A DNA stretch of 64,000 nt from JAJYTL01 sp046705265 (GTDB lineage Bacteria; Pseudomonadota; Alphaproteobacteria; Ferrovibrionales; Ferrovibrionaceae), in NCBI GenBank assembly GCA_046705265.1, contig JBJKQL010000062.1, positions 1 through 64,000 of the forward strand, in the 5' to 3' direction. Shown one piece after another: positions 36,657 through 45,194 of the stretch. The notes below the pieces were generated by a model. The model searched no databases, was not told the origin of the DNA, and was given only the letters and a program-made list of their open reading frames with translations. Made by a program: the position numbers and the translations under genes. The number at the start of each line of letters is the position of its first letter. The first letter of the stretch is position 1.

Positions 36657-38110
36657 GCTGCTACTCCGCCGTAGCCGACGAGACATTCCCGAGCCACCTG
36701 ACGATCGTCGAAAGGTAGAATCTTGTCGCCGACAATCTGGCCGCGCTCGTGTCCCTTACCCGCGATGATGAGGATGTCACCGGCGGCAAGACCGGCAATC
36801 GCGTTGCCGATCGCGGCGCGGCGATCGCCGATTTCCCCAGCGCTCGTGCAAGCTTCGAGAATAGCCCGGCGAATGGCCTCCGGCGGCTCGCTCCTCGGGT
36901 TGTCATCGGTGACGATAACGGTATCCGCGTGCTCGCAGGCGATACGCCCCATGGCCGGCCGTTTGCCGCGATCACGGTCGCCGCCGCAACCGAAGACGAC
37001 CACGACGCGACCTTTGGCATGGGGGCGAAGCGCCCTGAGAACCGTTTCCAGCGCATCCGGGGTGTGGGCATAGTCGACGTAGACCGGCGCGCCAGAGGAA
37101 TGCCGTCCGACACGCTCGAGCCGGCCCGGCACGCCGCGCAGGTTCTCCAACCCTTCGAGCAACGCATCGAGATAGCGGTCCTCGGCGACAAGGCCGAATG
37201 CGCACAACGCGTTCATTGCTTGAAAGGCGCCGACCAGCGGCAAGCGAAGATCGACCGTGCGGCCAAAGGCATCGAATCGAAGGATCTGACTGGTCGGCTC
37301 CGGCCTCAACTCGATCAGTTTTAGCCCGACACCCTTGCGGCCAAAGGTAATCAGACGGTGCCTGCGCCGCTGACAGGCCGCAGCGAAGGCGGAAAACATA
37401 TCCGAATCGGCATTGATCACCGCCCGGCGTTCGGTGGGAAGAAGATCTTCGAACAAGCGCAGCTTGGCCTTGAGGTAGGCGTCGGCGTTCGCGTGATAAT
37501 CGAAATGATCGCGAGTCAGATTAGTAAAAGCGGCCGCGCTGAGCGTCACCCCATCCAAGCGATATTGATCGAGCCCATGGCTCGACGCCTCGATGGCAAG
37601 GCAGGCGACATCCTGCGCCGCAAGTTCGGCCAGGATGCGGTGCAAGGTCACGGGTTCCGGCGTGGTATGGGGCAGCGGCATTTCGAAGCCCGGCGCCAGC
37701 ACGCCCAAGGTTCCGAGCGAGGCCGCCTTGCGGCTAAGGCGGCTCCACAATTGAGCGGCGAAGGAAACCACCGATGTCTTGCCGTTTGTACCGGTAACGG
37801 CGACAATCGTGGGCGGCTGGCGGTTGCCGTAGAATCGTGCGGCAAGCGTCGCGAGGCGCCGCCGGGGATTGACGTCGGGAACCGCAACCACCTCACGATA
37901 GCGAGCCAACGCTTCCGGCACGGCAAGAACCGCAACCGCTCCCCTGGCGATGGCTTCGTCGATGAACTCGGCCCCGTTCCGCGCATGACCAGCTAGCGCC
38001 GCGAAGAGATAGCCGGGCCGGACCTGACGGCTATCGACGGCCAGTCCGCTGATCTCGGGATTGCCGCCCAAGCCGCTGGCATCGCTGCCTATGAGATCAG
38101 CGAGAAGCAA
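36653..38110 (-). CDS. murE: UDP-MurNAc-dipeptide--meso-diaminopimelate ligase
   Basis: 485 residues if translation starts at TTG 38110, inside the last 14 bases of ftsI (LLLADLIGSD leads straight into the domain). No ATG fits better. The ATP loop is TGTNGKTSVVSF, and HTTPEPVTLHRIL and CGGDRDRGKRP follow. DDNPRSE contains the DNPR signature of meso-diaminopimelate-specific MurE, so the wall should be of the DAP type. Confidence 0.96.
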   Translation of the reverse strand: MLLADLIGSDASGLGGNPEISGLAVDSRQVRPGYLFAALAGHARNGAEFIDEAIARGAVAVLAVPEALARYREVVAVPDVNPRRRLATLAARFYGNRQPPTIVAVTGTNGKTSVVSFAAQLWSRLSRKAASLGTLGVLAPGFEMPLPHTTPEPVTLHRILAELAAQDVACLAIEASSHGLDQYRLDGVTLSAAAFTNLTRDHFDYHANADAYLKAKLRLFEDLLPTERRAVINADSDMFSAFAAACQRRRHRLITFGRKGVGLKLIELRPEPTSQILRFDAFGRTVDLRLPLVGAFQAMNALCAFGLVAEDRYLDALLEGLENLRGVPGRLERVGRHSSGAPVYVDYAHTPDALETVLRALRPHAKGRVVVVFGCGGDRDRGKRPAMGRIACEHADTVIVTDDNPRSEPPEAIRRAILEACTSAGEIGDRRAAIGNAIAGLAAGDILIIAGKGHERGQIVGDKILPFDDRQVARECLVGYGGVAA

Positions 38111-39881
38111 ATTCTCTCTCCCGATGCGGCGGCGGCAAGGCCAGAGCCGCAACGATGGCCGGATCCTTCGGATTTTGCGGCGCCACGCCAAGGAACGGTG
38201 CACAGGTACGGATCACTTCGCTCACCACGGGCGCGGCGACATAACCGCCGGTGGCGAATCCATGAGTCGCCGGCGTGCCCTTAGGCTGATCGAGCATGGC
38301 ATAGACTGCATAGCGCGGATCGTTGATGGGAAACACGCCGACGAAGGACGAAATCACCGAATTCCGTATATACCGGCCATTGGGTCCCACCACTTCCGAG
38401 GTTCCGGTCTTGCCGCCGACGAGATAGCCGGGCGCCCGCGCATAAATACCGGTACCGCCCTGCACCACGAGATTCATGATTTTTCTGATGTCCCGGGAGG
38501 TCGTGGGCGATATCACGCGGCGCTCCGTCACCGCCTGCCCAGGCCATATCTTGAGGAGGGTCGGCGCGACATACATGCCGCCGTTCACCATCGCGGCGAT
38601 GCCGGTGACGAGCTGGATCGGCGTCACCGCTATGCCGTCGCCGAAGGCGACGGTCATGGTCGTGATGTTGGTCCACCGCCGCGGCAAAAGCGGCGGCGCC
38701 ACCGCCGGCAACTGGATCGGCGAGGGTGCGAACATCCCGACAGTGCGGAGGAACGCCTCCTGGCGCGCGGCGCCGACCTGCAGCGCAAGCTTGGCAGCAC
38801 CGATATTCGAGGAATATTCGTAGATCTCGGGCAGCGATAGCCAGCGGTTCTCGGGATCAAAATCGCGGATGGTAAATCGGGCGATATGGATGGGGTGGCT
38901 CGCGTCCTCGCCGTCACGGAGCGTCGCCACACCGTCGTTTAGCGCCATTGCCATGGTAAAAGTCTTGAAGGTCGAGCCGGGCTCGTAGACGCCGAGGGTG
39001 GCACGATTGAAGAGATTGGTGGTCGGCGAAGCGCCAGGATGATTGGGATCAAAGTCCGGGAGAGAGACCATGGCAAGAATCTCGCCGGTATGGACGTTCA
39101 TCACCAGGCCGACCGCGCCGATCGCCTGATACGTCTTCATGTTGCGCAGAAGGAAGGTGCGCATCGCGTATTGTACGCGCGCATCGATCGAAAGCACCAG
39201 CGGCTCGCGCGTCAGCGCTGGGTTGATTAGGCGCCTGTTGAATTCCTTCTCGATGCCGGCGAGGCCCCGGTTGTCGACGCTGGTATAGCCGAGGACGGCG
39301 CCGGCAAAAGCCCCTTGCGGATAAACCCGGTGCTGGCCTTTGAGAAAATAGACCCCGGGGATGCCGAGGGCGTTGACACGGTATTCCTGCCGCGGCGTGA
39401 GGTTGCGGGCAACCCAGACAAAGCTGTTGCCACCGGAGAGCCGGCGCGCCAGCCGCTTTTGGTCGAGGCCGGGCAGCACATGAGCGAGTTCAGCCGCCGC
39501 CTGATCGGCATTGAAGATCTGCCGCGGGTCGGCGTAGGCGGAGGTCACCGGCAGATTGACGGCGAGAATAACGCCGTTACGGTCGACAATATCGGCACGG
39601 GTCAACGCCGGCATGGCATTGATTGCGGCCAAGTATTTGCCCGGCTCGGGAGATACGGAGGCGTCACGGCCGCCCCGGATCAGCATAAGATCGCCGAGAC
39701 GAAGAATGATGGCTCCGAAGCAGATCAGGAAGAGGAAAGCGGTGACGACCAGTCGCGTACGCCCGATCTCAATCACGTGCTTCGCATCGCCTTTGATCGT
39801 GATGAGCGCCTCGCGCTGCGGCAGATCAGCCGCGACGCAAGGCCGCGGCCACCGAGGCGTGCCATCGTGAGACCGCTTCAC
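38097..39881 (-). CDS. ftsI: Peptidoglycan transpeptidase FtsI (PBP3)
   Basis: 594 residues: a short cytoplasmic tail, one membrane segment (LVVTAFLFLICFGAIIL), a pedestal domain (RADIVDRNGVILA), then the transpeptidase domain. Catalytic Ser303 is in GSTFK, with the SxN motif in YSSNIG and the KTG motif in VGGKTGTSE. It crosslinks septal peptidoglycan with FtsW. The GTG start overlaps the ftsL stop by four bases. Confidence 0.97.
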   Translation of the reverse strand: MKRSHDGTPRWPRPCVAADLPQREALITIKGDAKHVIEIGRTRLVVTAFLFLICFGAIILRLGDLMLIRGGRDASVSPEPGKYLAAINAMPALTRADIVDRNGVILAVNLPVTSAYADPRQIFNADQAAAELAHVLPGLDQKRLARRLSGGNSFVWVARNLTPRQEYRVNALGIPGVYFLKGQHRVYPQGAFAGAVLGYTSVDNRGLAGIEKEFNRRLINPALTREPLVLSIDARVQYAMRTFLLRNMKTYQAIGAVGLVMNVHTGEILAMVSLPDFDPNHPGASPTTNLFNRATLGVYEPGSTFKTFTMAMALNDGVATLRDGEDASHPIHIARFTIRDFDPENRWLSLPEIYEYSSNIGAAKLALQVGAARQEAFLRTVGMFAPSPIQLPAVAPPLLPRRWTNITTMTVAFGDGIAVTPIQLVTGIAAMVNGGMYVAPTLLKIWPGQAVTERRVISPTTSRDIRKIMNLVVQGGTGIYARAPGYLVGGKTGTSEVVGPNGRYIRNSVISSFVGVFPINDPRYAVYAMLDQPKGTPATHGFATGGYVAAPVVSEVIRTCAPFLGVAPQNPKDPAIVAALALPPPHREREFASR

Positions 39882-40354
39882 CGCCCGCTCCCCGCGCCTG
39901 AGGTAACGCTCGGTCGCAATGCCGCCGGCGCCAAGCCGGTGCCCATGATACGTTCGGCCAACCGAAGTCCCGCTCCACCACCGGCTGTGGGTTCGACACT
40001 GGATCCCTTGGCTACCCCTCCCTTTGGCGGCCCCAGCGTTGGCGCCATCGACGGTGTCGGCGCCGAGGCGAAGCGCGCCGGCAATCGCGCGAGGTCGCCT
40101 ACTTTGATGATCTGCTTGACGGAAATGGGCTTGAGGTCCGGCATATATAGGGCAGTCAGACGCGCGATTTCAGCCGGCCGGGACAAATAACTCCATTCCG
40201 CGTGTAGGACTGCGATTTCCTGCCGGTTGGCAAGAATCCGATGGTTGTAACGGGTAAGCTCATGCTGCAAATGCTCGAAAGCGTATGACAGCCTATAAAG
40301 CCCGTAGATTGTGGCCACAGCGAGGAGAATTAATGGCAAGGCCGCCCGGCTCAT
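39878..40354 (-). CDS. ftsL: Cell-division protein FtsL
   Basis: 158 residues. A short N-terminus and membrane segment (ALPLILLAVATIYGLYRL) lead into a coiled-coil-like stretch (HLQHELTRYNHRILANRQEI) and the typical WSYLSRPAEIARLTALY. The remaining ~60 residues are Pro/Gly/Ala-rich and probably disordered, longer than in E. coli FtsL. Identity rests on topology and on the position between rsmH and ftsI. Confidence 0.92.
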   Translation of the reverse strand: MSRAALPLILLAVATIYGLYRLSYAFEHLQHELTRYNHRILANRQEIAVLHAEWSYLSRPAEIARLTALYMPDLKPISVKQIIKVGDLARLPARFASAPTPSMAPTLGPPKGGVAKGSSVEPTAGGGAGLRLAERIMGTGLAPAALRPSVTSGAGSGR

Positions 40355-41310
40355 GCCGCATCCTCATAGACAAAAGGAGGCGCCACGGTGCGGATTGCGG
40401 CACGCAAGCGAGCGGACCGGGCGCGGGGATTGGCGGTAATTTCGGCGGCGCTTGGGCGAGCCGCGCCGCGCGTCACGCTGCGAAAGCTTGGCGGCGCCGA
40501 GACCTCGACGGCCGGCATATGGCGTGATCCCTGCGCGAGCTTGCCGGAACGACGCCGCAGAAAGCGTTTGACCAGCCGGTCCTCAAGAGAATGGAAAGCG
40601 ACTACCACGAGCCGTCCGCCTGGCTTCAACAGCTGTTCGGCAGCGGCGAGGCCACGGCGAAGCTCGCCCAGCTCATCGTTCACATAGATGCGCAATGCCT
40701 GAAACGTGCGCGTTGCGGGATGCAAACCCGGCCGTTTCGGCACCACGCGAGCGATAATTTCGGCCAACGCGACCGTGGATTCGATGGGGGCCTTGACGCG
40801 GGCTGCACAGATCGCGCGGGCGACGCGGCGTGCCGACGGCTCCTCACCGAGGGTCGCGATGATATCGGCAAGGTCACCCTGGCTTGCCTCATTCACCACC
40901 GTGGCGGCACTCACCCCCTCGCGGCTCATGCGCATGTCGAGTGGTCCTTCGAGCTGGAAGGAAAATCCGCGCGTGGCCGTATCGAGCTGGGGCGAGGACA
41001 CGCCAAGATCGAAGGCGATCCCGTCGACGCTGTGGACGCCGGCGCCGGCGAGCAGACGAGGCATTTCCGAAAAGCGGCCAAGCAAAAGGACAAGACGACC
41101 GCCGTAAGTCTCGATCAGGGGACGGCCAAGTTCGATCGCGTCGGGATCGCGGTCGATGGCATAGACCCGGCAAGGTGCCGCATCGAGCAACGCCTTGGCA
41201 TAACCGCCACAGCCAAAGGTGGCATCGACATAGACGCCGCCCTCGGCAGGTGCGAGGAACGCCAAGACCTCGGCGGCCAGGACCGGCGTATGGGGCATAC
41301 GAGGGTTCAC
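40351..41310 (-). CDS. rsmH: 16S rRNA m4C1402 methyltransferase RsmH (MraW)
   Basis: 319 residues. The start is GTG 41310, overlapping the mraZ stop. N-terminal HTPVLAAEVLAFL, the SAM loop VDATFGCGGYAKALL, DLGVSSPQLDTATRGFSF and the C-terminal VVAFHSLEDRLVKRF are all RsmH hallmarks. It N4-methylates C1402 in the ribosomal decoding centre. Confidence 0.97.
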   Translation of the reverse strand: MNPRMPHTPVLAAEVLAFLAPAEGGVYVDATFGCGGYAKALLDAAPCRVYAIDRDPDAIELGRPLIETYGGRLVLLLGRFSEMPRLLAGAGVHSVDGIAFDLGVSSPQLDTATRGFSFQLEGPLDMRMSREGVSAATVVNEASQGDLADIIATLGEEPSARRVARAICAARVKAPIESTVALAEIIARVVPKRPGLHPATRTFQALRIYVNDELGELRRGLAAAEQLLKPGGRLVVVAFHSLEDRLVKRFLRRRSGKLAQGSRHMPAVEVSAPPSFRSVTRGAARPSAAEITANPRARSARLRAAIRTVAPPFVYEDAA

Positions 41311-41759
41311 CGCGTACCCCCGGCGGCGCGCATGGCATGGACGCGGCTGCGCGCCTCATCCTGGCGGCGCGCCCAGGCTCCCGGTTCCCAGATCTGAAAA
41401 CTCTGACCGCGTCCAACAAGGACGACGTTGGTCTCATGTGTCAGGCCGGCATGGCGCATCAGGCCCTGGGGCAGGACAATGCGCCCGCCGGCATCCCATT
41501 TGAGGCACTGGATGTTGGGCAGGATGGCATCGATGAAATCGTCGCGTTCGCGGCTCAAAGGCGGCAATGCGTCCATTGAGCGGCGGATATGCTCGATATA
41601 ATCCTCGCTCGCCCCGTCAATTGCCGGCTGATCGATGGCTGGGTAGAGCACGACGCAACGGGACGCGCGCTGGTTCAGCACGTCGCGAAATTCCGCCGGG
41701 ATCGACAGCCGCGACTTGACGTCGAGTCTGTTCGTGTATGTGGAATGAAACAGGTCCAC
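41307..41759 (-). CDS. mraZ: Transcriptional regulator MraZ
   Basis: 150 residues with two SpoVT-AbrB-type halves: LDVKSRLSIPAEFRDVL near the start and WDAGGRIVLPQGLMRHAG in the middle. MraZ proteins form rings that bind TGGGN repeats before mraZ and repress the dcw cluster. A perfect set of four such repeats lies 50-84 bases upstream of the GTG start at 41759. Confidence 0.96.
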   Translation of the reverse strand: MDLFHSTYTNRLDVKSRLSIPAEFRDVLNQRASRCVVLYPAIDQPAIDGASEDYIEHIRRSMDALPPLSRERDDFIDAILPNIQCLKWDAGGRIVLPQGLMRHAGLTHETNVVLVGRGQSFQIWEPGAWARRQDEARSRVHAMRAAGGTR

Positions 41760-41808
41760 GTTCGCCGCCCCGCCTGCGTTCCCGCGTCCCCGCCCCCTGC
41801 CGCGGGCA

Positions 41809-41843
41809 TGGGATTGTTTGGGTTATCATGGGACAGAGTGGGA
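41809..41843. promoter_or_regulatory. MraZ operator: four TGGGN boxes every 10 bp
   Basis: On the plus strand, TGGGA (41809), TGGGT (41819), TGGGA (41829) and TGGGA (41839) are separated by exactly five bases each. E. coli MraZ binds TGGGN repeats with five-base spacers, so this fits autoregulation of mraZ and the cluster. Confidence 0.85.
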
Positions 41844-41849
41844 CGTCAA
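41820..41849 (-). promoter_or_regulatory. Candidate mraZ (dcw) promoter
   Basis: On the minus strand TTGACG (41849-41844) and TAACCC (41825-41820) are 18 bases apart, placing a start site roughly 50 bases before the GTG. Both elements overlap the MraZ boxes, as expected for repression. The -10 match is moderate. Confidence 0.5.
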
Positions 41850-42004
41850 TACACTGGCAAGAAAAAATGGCCTGTAAAGTAAGAATTGTCTTAACAATCT
41901 GTCGATCTCGCAAGTGCGAATAAGATGTACGGGGGCACCCCGCCTTGCCGGCTGCCCAAATTTATCGATTAAATATTTGTTCTCTTTATGTCGCGATTAT
42001 ATAC

Positions 42005-42033
42005 TTGACAAAAGTGAGCGATAAGGCCAGAAT
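42005..42033 (+). promoter_or_regulatory. Candidate promoter of the IS1595 transposase
   Basis: TTGACA (42005-42010), a perfect -35, is 17 bases before CAGAAT (42028-42033). It lies 23 bases ahead of the transposase start and just before a hairpin over its ribosome-binding site. Confidence 0.5.
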
Positions 42034-42056
42034 GGGCTCAATTGATGGAGCCCGCC

Positions 42057-43007
42057 ATGACCGCCGATCTGCAAAATCCGATCTTCCACGACGAAGACAA
42101 AGCCCGCGAAGCCCTTGAGGCTGCCCGCTGGCCGGATGGTCCTGTTTGCCCGCATTGCGGAGCGATCGATAACATCGCCAAGCTCGAGGGCACCAAGAAG
42201 TCCCATCGTCCCGGCCTCTACTACTGCAACCATTGCAAGGGCCAGTTCACGGTTACGGTTGGAACCGTCTTTGAGCGTTCCAAGGTGCCGCTTACCAAGT
42301 GGTGGCTGGCTTCCCATCTCATGGGGTCAAGCAAGAAGGGCATCTCGGCCCACCAACTGCACCGTATGCTCGGCGTGACCTACAAAACCGCTTGGTTCAT
42401 GGCGCATCGCATCCGCGAGGGCATGAAAGACGCCAATCCCACGCCGATGGGCGGCGAGGGCAAGACCGTGGAAGTCGATGAGACCTTTAGCGGTCCTTCC
42501 GAGTATGTCTTCAAGAGCGACAAGGGTTGGCAGAAGAAGCAGGGCTCCATCGCCAAGCGCGACATGATTTTGTCGCTTGTCGAGCGCGGTGGCCGTGCCC
42601 GCTCGTTCCAGTTGGACGGCCTTTCCATCGATCAGCTAGACGCGGCTGTGGCCCGCAACATTACCCCGGAAAGCACCCTGAATACCGATCAGGCCAAATA
42701 CTATCGCCGCATCGGACGCCGTTTCGCCAAGCATGGGACCGTGAACCATAGCGTCGGGGAGTACGGCAAGAAGGACGGCACTACCACGAACAGCGTGGAA
42801 GGCTTCTTCTCGATCTTCAAGCGCGGGATGATCGGCACCTACCAGCATTGCAGCGAACAGCATTTGCAGCGCTATCTGGCGGAGTTCGATTTCCGCTACA
42901 GCAACCGCGCTGCACTCGGCGTTGATGACGCTGAGCGCGTCAATCGCCTTCTCTCGCAGATCGGCGGCAAACGCCTCACCTATCGGCGGACTAACCTCAG
43001 CACCTAA
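42057..43007 (+). CDS. IS1595-family (ISXO2-like) transposase
   Basis: 316 residues from ATG 42057, with GGAG six bases upstream (ATG 42045 is also in frame). A zinc ribbon (CPHCG at about 32-36, CNHCKG at about 58-63) and helix-turn-helix precede the ISXO2-like catalytic domain: VEVDETFSG, STLNTDQAKYY and TTTNSVEGFFSIFKRG. The gene is intact, so the element may be active. Terminal inverted repeats could not be placed. It inserted between the dcw cluster and a CitE-like gene. Confidence 0.93.
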   Translation: MTADLQNPIFHDEDKAREALEAARWPDGPVCPHCGAIDNIAKLEGTKKSHRPGLYYCNHCKGQFTVTVGTVFERSKVPLTKWWLASHLMGSSKKGISAHQLHRMLGVTYKTAWFMAHRIREGMKDANPTPMGGEGKTVEVDETFSGPSEYVFKSDKGWQKKQGSIAKRDMILSLVERGGRARSFQLDGLSIDQLDAAVARNITPESTLNTDQAKYYRRIGRRFAKHGTVNHSVGEYGKKDGTTTNSVEGFFSIFKRGMIGTYQHCSEQHLQRYLAEFDFRYSNRAALGVDDAERVNRLLSQIGGKRLTYRRTNLST

Positions 43008-43107
43008 GAAGCGCCGCGTCACTCGTAAACAGTGGCGAGCCTATCTCAGGTTTTTGGCTTTGGTGCGCCAGATTTTCCGCGAGCAAAACGGGGAGGATGT
43101 CCCTTAG
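42922..43107 (+). CDS. Small basic ORF overlapping the transposase 3' end
   Basis: 61 codons in another frame, starting inside the transposase gene and ending 100 bases after it. The part beyond the transposase (KKRRVTRKQWRAYLRFLALV, then IFREQNGEDVP) looks protein-like: basic, amphipathic and with no low-complexity bias. It may be a small passenger gene of the element. The true start is unknown, and a chance frame is possible. Confidence 0.35.
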   Translation: MMTLSASIAFSRRSAANASPIGGLTSAPKKRRVTRKQWRAYLRFLALVRQIFREQNGEDVP

Positions 43108-44054
43108 GCGGAAGGGGGAGGCAAAAGATCTCCTTGCTTGCTTTCGTCCGGCAAAACAACGCGATCTATCTCTGTCACGACGTACGACGGACTTCCGGCC
43201 GCAGCACCCTTGTCGTCCAATAAAGCGACTTGTCTCATTTCCACATATAGCACGGTGCCGGGGGGAGCCTTGATGGCGTTGGTCTGGAACTGCCGCACCC
43301 ATTCTGGGGGCATCGTCACTTCGATGGCGCGACCGGCCCACATGACTGCCCATTTGGCAGAGCCCTCGTATTGAGGGGTTTTAATGCGAACCGGCCCACG
43401 GATCATTGATTCACTTTCCGTTGGAACGGCGGTCAAAACATTTGGGGGGACGGCTAAGAGCGCCTGGGCCTCGTAACTCGTCAGGCTCTCGGCTTTCGTC
43501 TCCCCCTCCAAAAAGGAAAGAGAATCGTATCCCCTTTTCGTGAGGGGGCGAGCGACGCCCTTCATGTCCTCCCATACGCTTTGGTCTGCGGCGAGCTCAT
43601 GCACCTCGCGCGGAACAGTAATTGAATTGCCATCCCCGTTGACAATTATCACTGTGGAGCCGTCGCCCGCCTTCGTCGTAAGGGTCGTGCCCGCTCCCTC
43701 TGGGCGTCCGCCAAGCCATTTAGCAAGTTTGAACAGACTAACGGTCGCCCCCGCAGTGATACCGACAAATTTTGCGATATCTTCCGCTGTTTTTATCGCG
43801 TCGCTCGCAAACAGGGTCCTAGTGTGCTCGATTATGCTTTGGACTAGACTGATGTCTATTTGAAAGCACCGTTGTTCAATGTCCGCGTTGACGAGAACGC
43901 GAATCGCTGCGGCATCCCCATTAAATTTTTGATTGGCAGTCTGAATTATGTGGCCAAGGGCCAGAAGGGCAGGCGCAAGATCTTGGACGTCCATCTCGTG
44001 GGACGCCAACTCCGGCCCGTCATACCGAATTGTCGCTCGAACGTGTCTCGCCAT
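43104..44054 (-). CDS. Conserved protein of unknown function (accessory island)
   Basis: 316 residues with no signal peptide or membrane segment. The N-terminal third (IRYDGPELASHEMDVQDLAP, ALLALGHIIQTANQ) looks like a compact alpha/beta domain. The middle has a Gly-rich stretch (GGRPEGAG, NGDGNSITV) and the C-terminal part reads like a beta-rich domain (VLYVEMRQVALLDD). I recall similar uncharacterised proteins in other proteobacteria but cannot name a family. It follows the small ORF at 44065-44265 by 10 bases, so the two are probably co-transcribed. Confidence 0.7.
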   Translation of the reverse strand: MARHVRATIRYDGPELASHEMDVQDLAPALLALGHIIQTANQKFNGDAAAIRVLVNADIEQRCFQIDISLVQSIIEHTRTLFASDAIKTAEDIAKFVGITAGATVSLFKLAKWLGGRPEGAGTTLTTKAGDGSTVIIVNGDGNSITVPREVHELAADQSVWEDMKGVARPLTKRGYDSLSFLEGETKAESLTSYEAQALLAVPPNVLTAVPTESESMIRGPVRIKTPQYEGSAKWAVMWAGRAIEVTMPPEWVRQFQTNAIKAPPGTVLYVEMRQVALLDDKGAAAGSPSYVVTEIDRVVLPDESKQGDLLPPPSA

Positions 44055-44064
44055 GGCCGCGATT

Positions 44065-44265
44065 CTAGCCGGGTGCAGCGCCTTTGCCTCTATTTTTCTT
44101 TGGTGCCGGACCGCGCGACCGCGAGGGCACGTTAGAGCCCTGAGCGCCCTCAGCTCGGGCGCCGACTTTGTGCGGCTTATGCGGCATCCGGGCGAGATTG
44201 CCCATGATTCGCGTGGCCTCGTCTAGCGTGGCATTCTCTTTGGGCTCAGGCTTCTTCGCGCTCAT
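44065..44265 (-). CDS. Small basic protein, unknown function
   Basis: 66 residues, Lys/Arg/Pro-rich, with a central helix-like part (TLDEATRIMGNLARMPHKPH) and a disordered basic tail. Small proteins with a similar RMPxKPH end occur next to other mobile genes, as far as I recall. Its ATG faces the plus-strand ATG at 44280 across only 14 bases, and no purine-rich ribosome-binding site precedes it, which weakens the start choice. Confidence 0.55.
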   Translation of the reverse strand: MSAKKPEPKENATLDEATRIMGNLARMPHKPHKVGARAEGAQGSNVPSRSRGPAPKKNRGKGAAPG

Positions 44266-44279
44266 GGGGGAATTTTACC

Positions 44280-45194
44280 ATGCCTGTCAGGATATTCGCC
44301 ATCTTCGATGAAAGCGGGTTGCCAAAAGGATTTTATCCCACCGATGTTTGGCCAAATACCCCGGCTGGCGCCGTGGAAATCAGCCATGACGACTGGCTGG
44401 AATTCCTTGATTACCAAGGCCAGCGGCGATGGGATGGCAAACAAGTTGTAGAATATTCGGCACCTCCTGTTTCCGCCCCCGTTGCCGAAGCAACTACTGA
44501 AATTCTGGCCCTCGTTGAAGAAACCAAGCTAATGAACGAGGCTATTGTGGCTGCCGTGAGGGCTTGGGGCGGCATTGAAAATGCCCTCGCCTATCTCCTA
44601 GGCACAATCATCCGCAATGGTGGTGGTTCCTTGGGAATGGCTCTCTACTATAGGCCCAGCGCCACGGAAACGCGGATATCCTTAGTCGATGAATCGGTGA
44701 AGCATTTTTGCCAAACCCATAAAGAAGGCGGCCGCGTACTGGCTCTTTGGGACACCATTTTAAATCGAATCAATCACTGCAAAACTACCCGCAATAAGAT
44801 CATCCACGGGAATGTAGGTACTTATTGCCCCGTTGGCGCGAAGCAACACGTTCGTCTCACGGCGCCAATTTTTAATTTGGGAACTAATAATAAAGATTTG
44901 GAGCGTCTAAGAAAAAATACTGCCTCAAAAATAAACAGAGATGCGGCGCCGCAACTTCCTGGTATGTCCGCTAATGACGTAAAAAACGCCGCAATTAATT
45001 TTGGGAGGCTTACGGAAGCAGCCAACTTATTTCGGCTTCTCGTGAGCGAGATGCAACGAAATGCCCAGAAGCCAGAAGCATTTGACAAAAAATTTCAGAC
45101 ACTAGACTCCCATCTGAAGACACCAAGCCTTCCTCGTACAGGCGACCAGATTCCAGAAGAACGTCCAGACCAGCCTCAATCATCTCGGGCGTGA
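44280..45194 (+). CDS. Phage-tail-like N-terminus fused to a HEPN-like domain
   Basis: 304 residues; GGGGGA lies eight bases before the ATG. Residues 1-60 (FAIFDESGLPKGFYPTDVWP, EISHDDWLEFLDYQGQRRWD) resemble the short domains of phage tail-fibre and assembly proteins. The rest is helical and contains RNKIIH (Arg171 to His176), the R-x4-H motif of HEPN-type proteins, many of which are RNases in toxin and abortive-infection systems. The region is more AT-rich than its surroundings, which suggests transfer. HEPN is suggested by the motif and helical context only. Its last 185 bases overlap an antisense gene. Confidence 0.6.
   Translation: MPVRIFAIFDESGLPKGFYPTDVWPNTPAGAVEISHDDWLEFLDYQGQRRWDGKQVVEYSAPPVSAPVAEATTEILALVEETKLMNEAIVAAVRAWGGIENALAYLLGTIIRNGGGSLGMALYYRPSATETRISLVDESVKHFCQTHKEGGRVLALWDTILNRINHCKTTRNKIIHGNVGTYCPVGAKQHVRLTAPIFNLGTNNKDLERLRKNTASKINRDAAPQLPGMSANDVKNAAINFGRLTEAANLFRLLVSEMQRNAQKPEAFDKKFQTLDSHLKTPSLPRTGDQIPEERPDQPQSSRA

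Noticed and set aside
41930..42060. Left end of the IS1595 element
   Set aside because: No terminal inverted repeat matching a segment to the right could be found by eye; boundaries left open.
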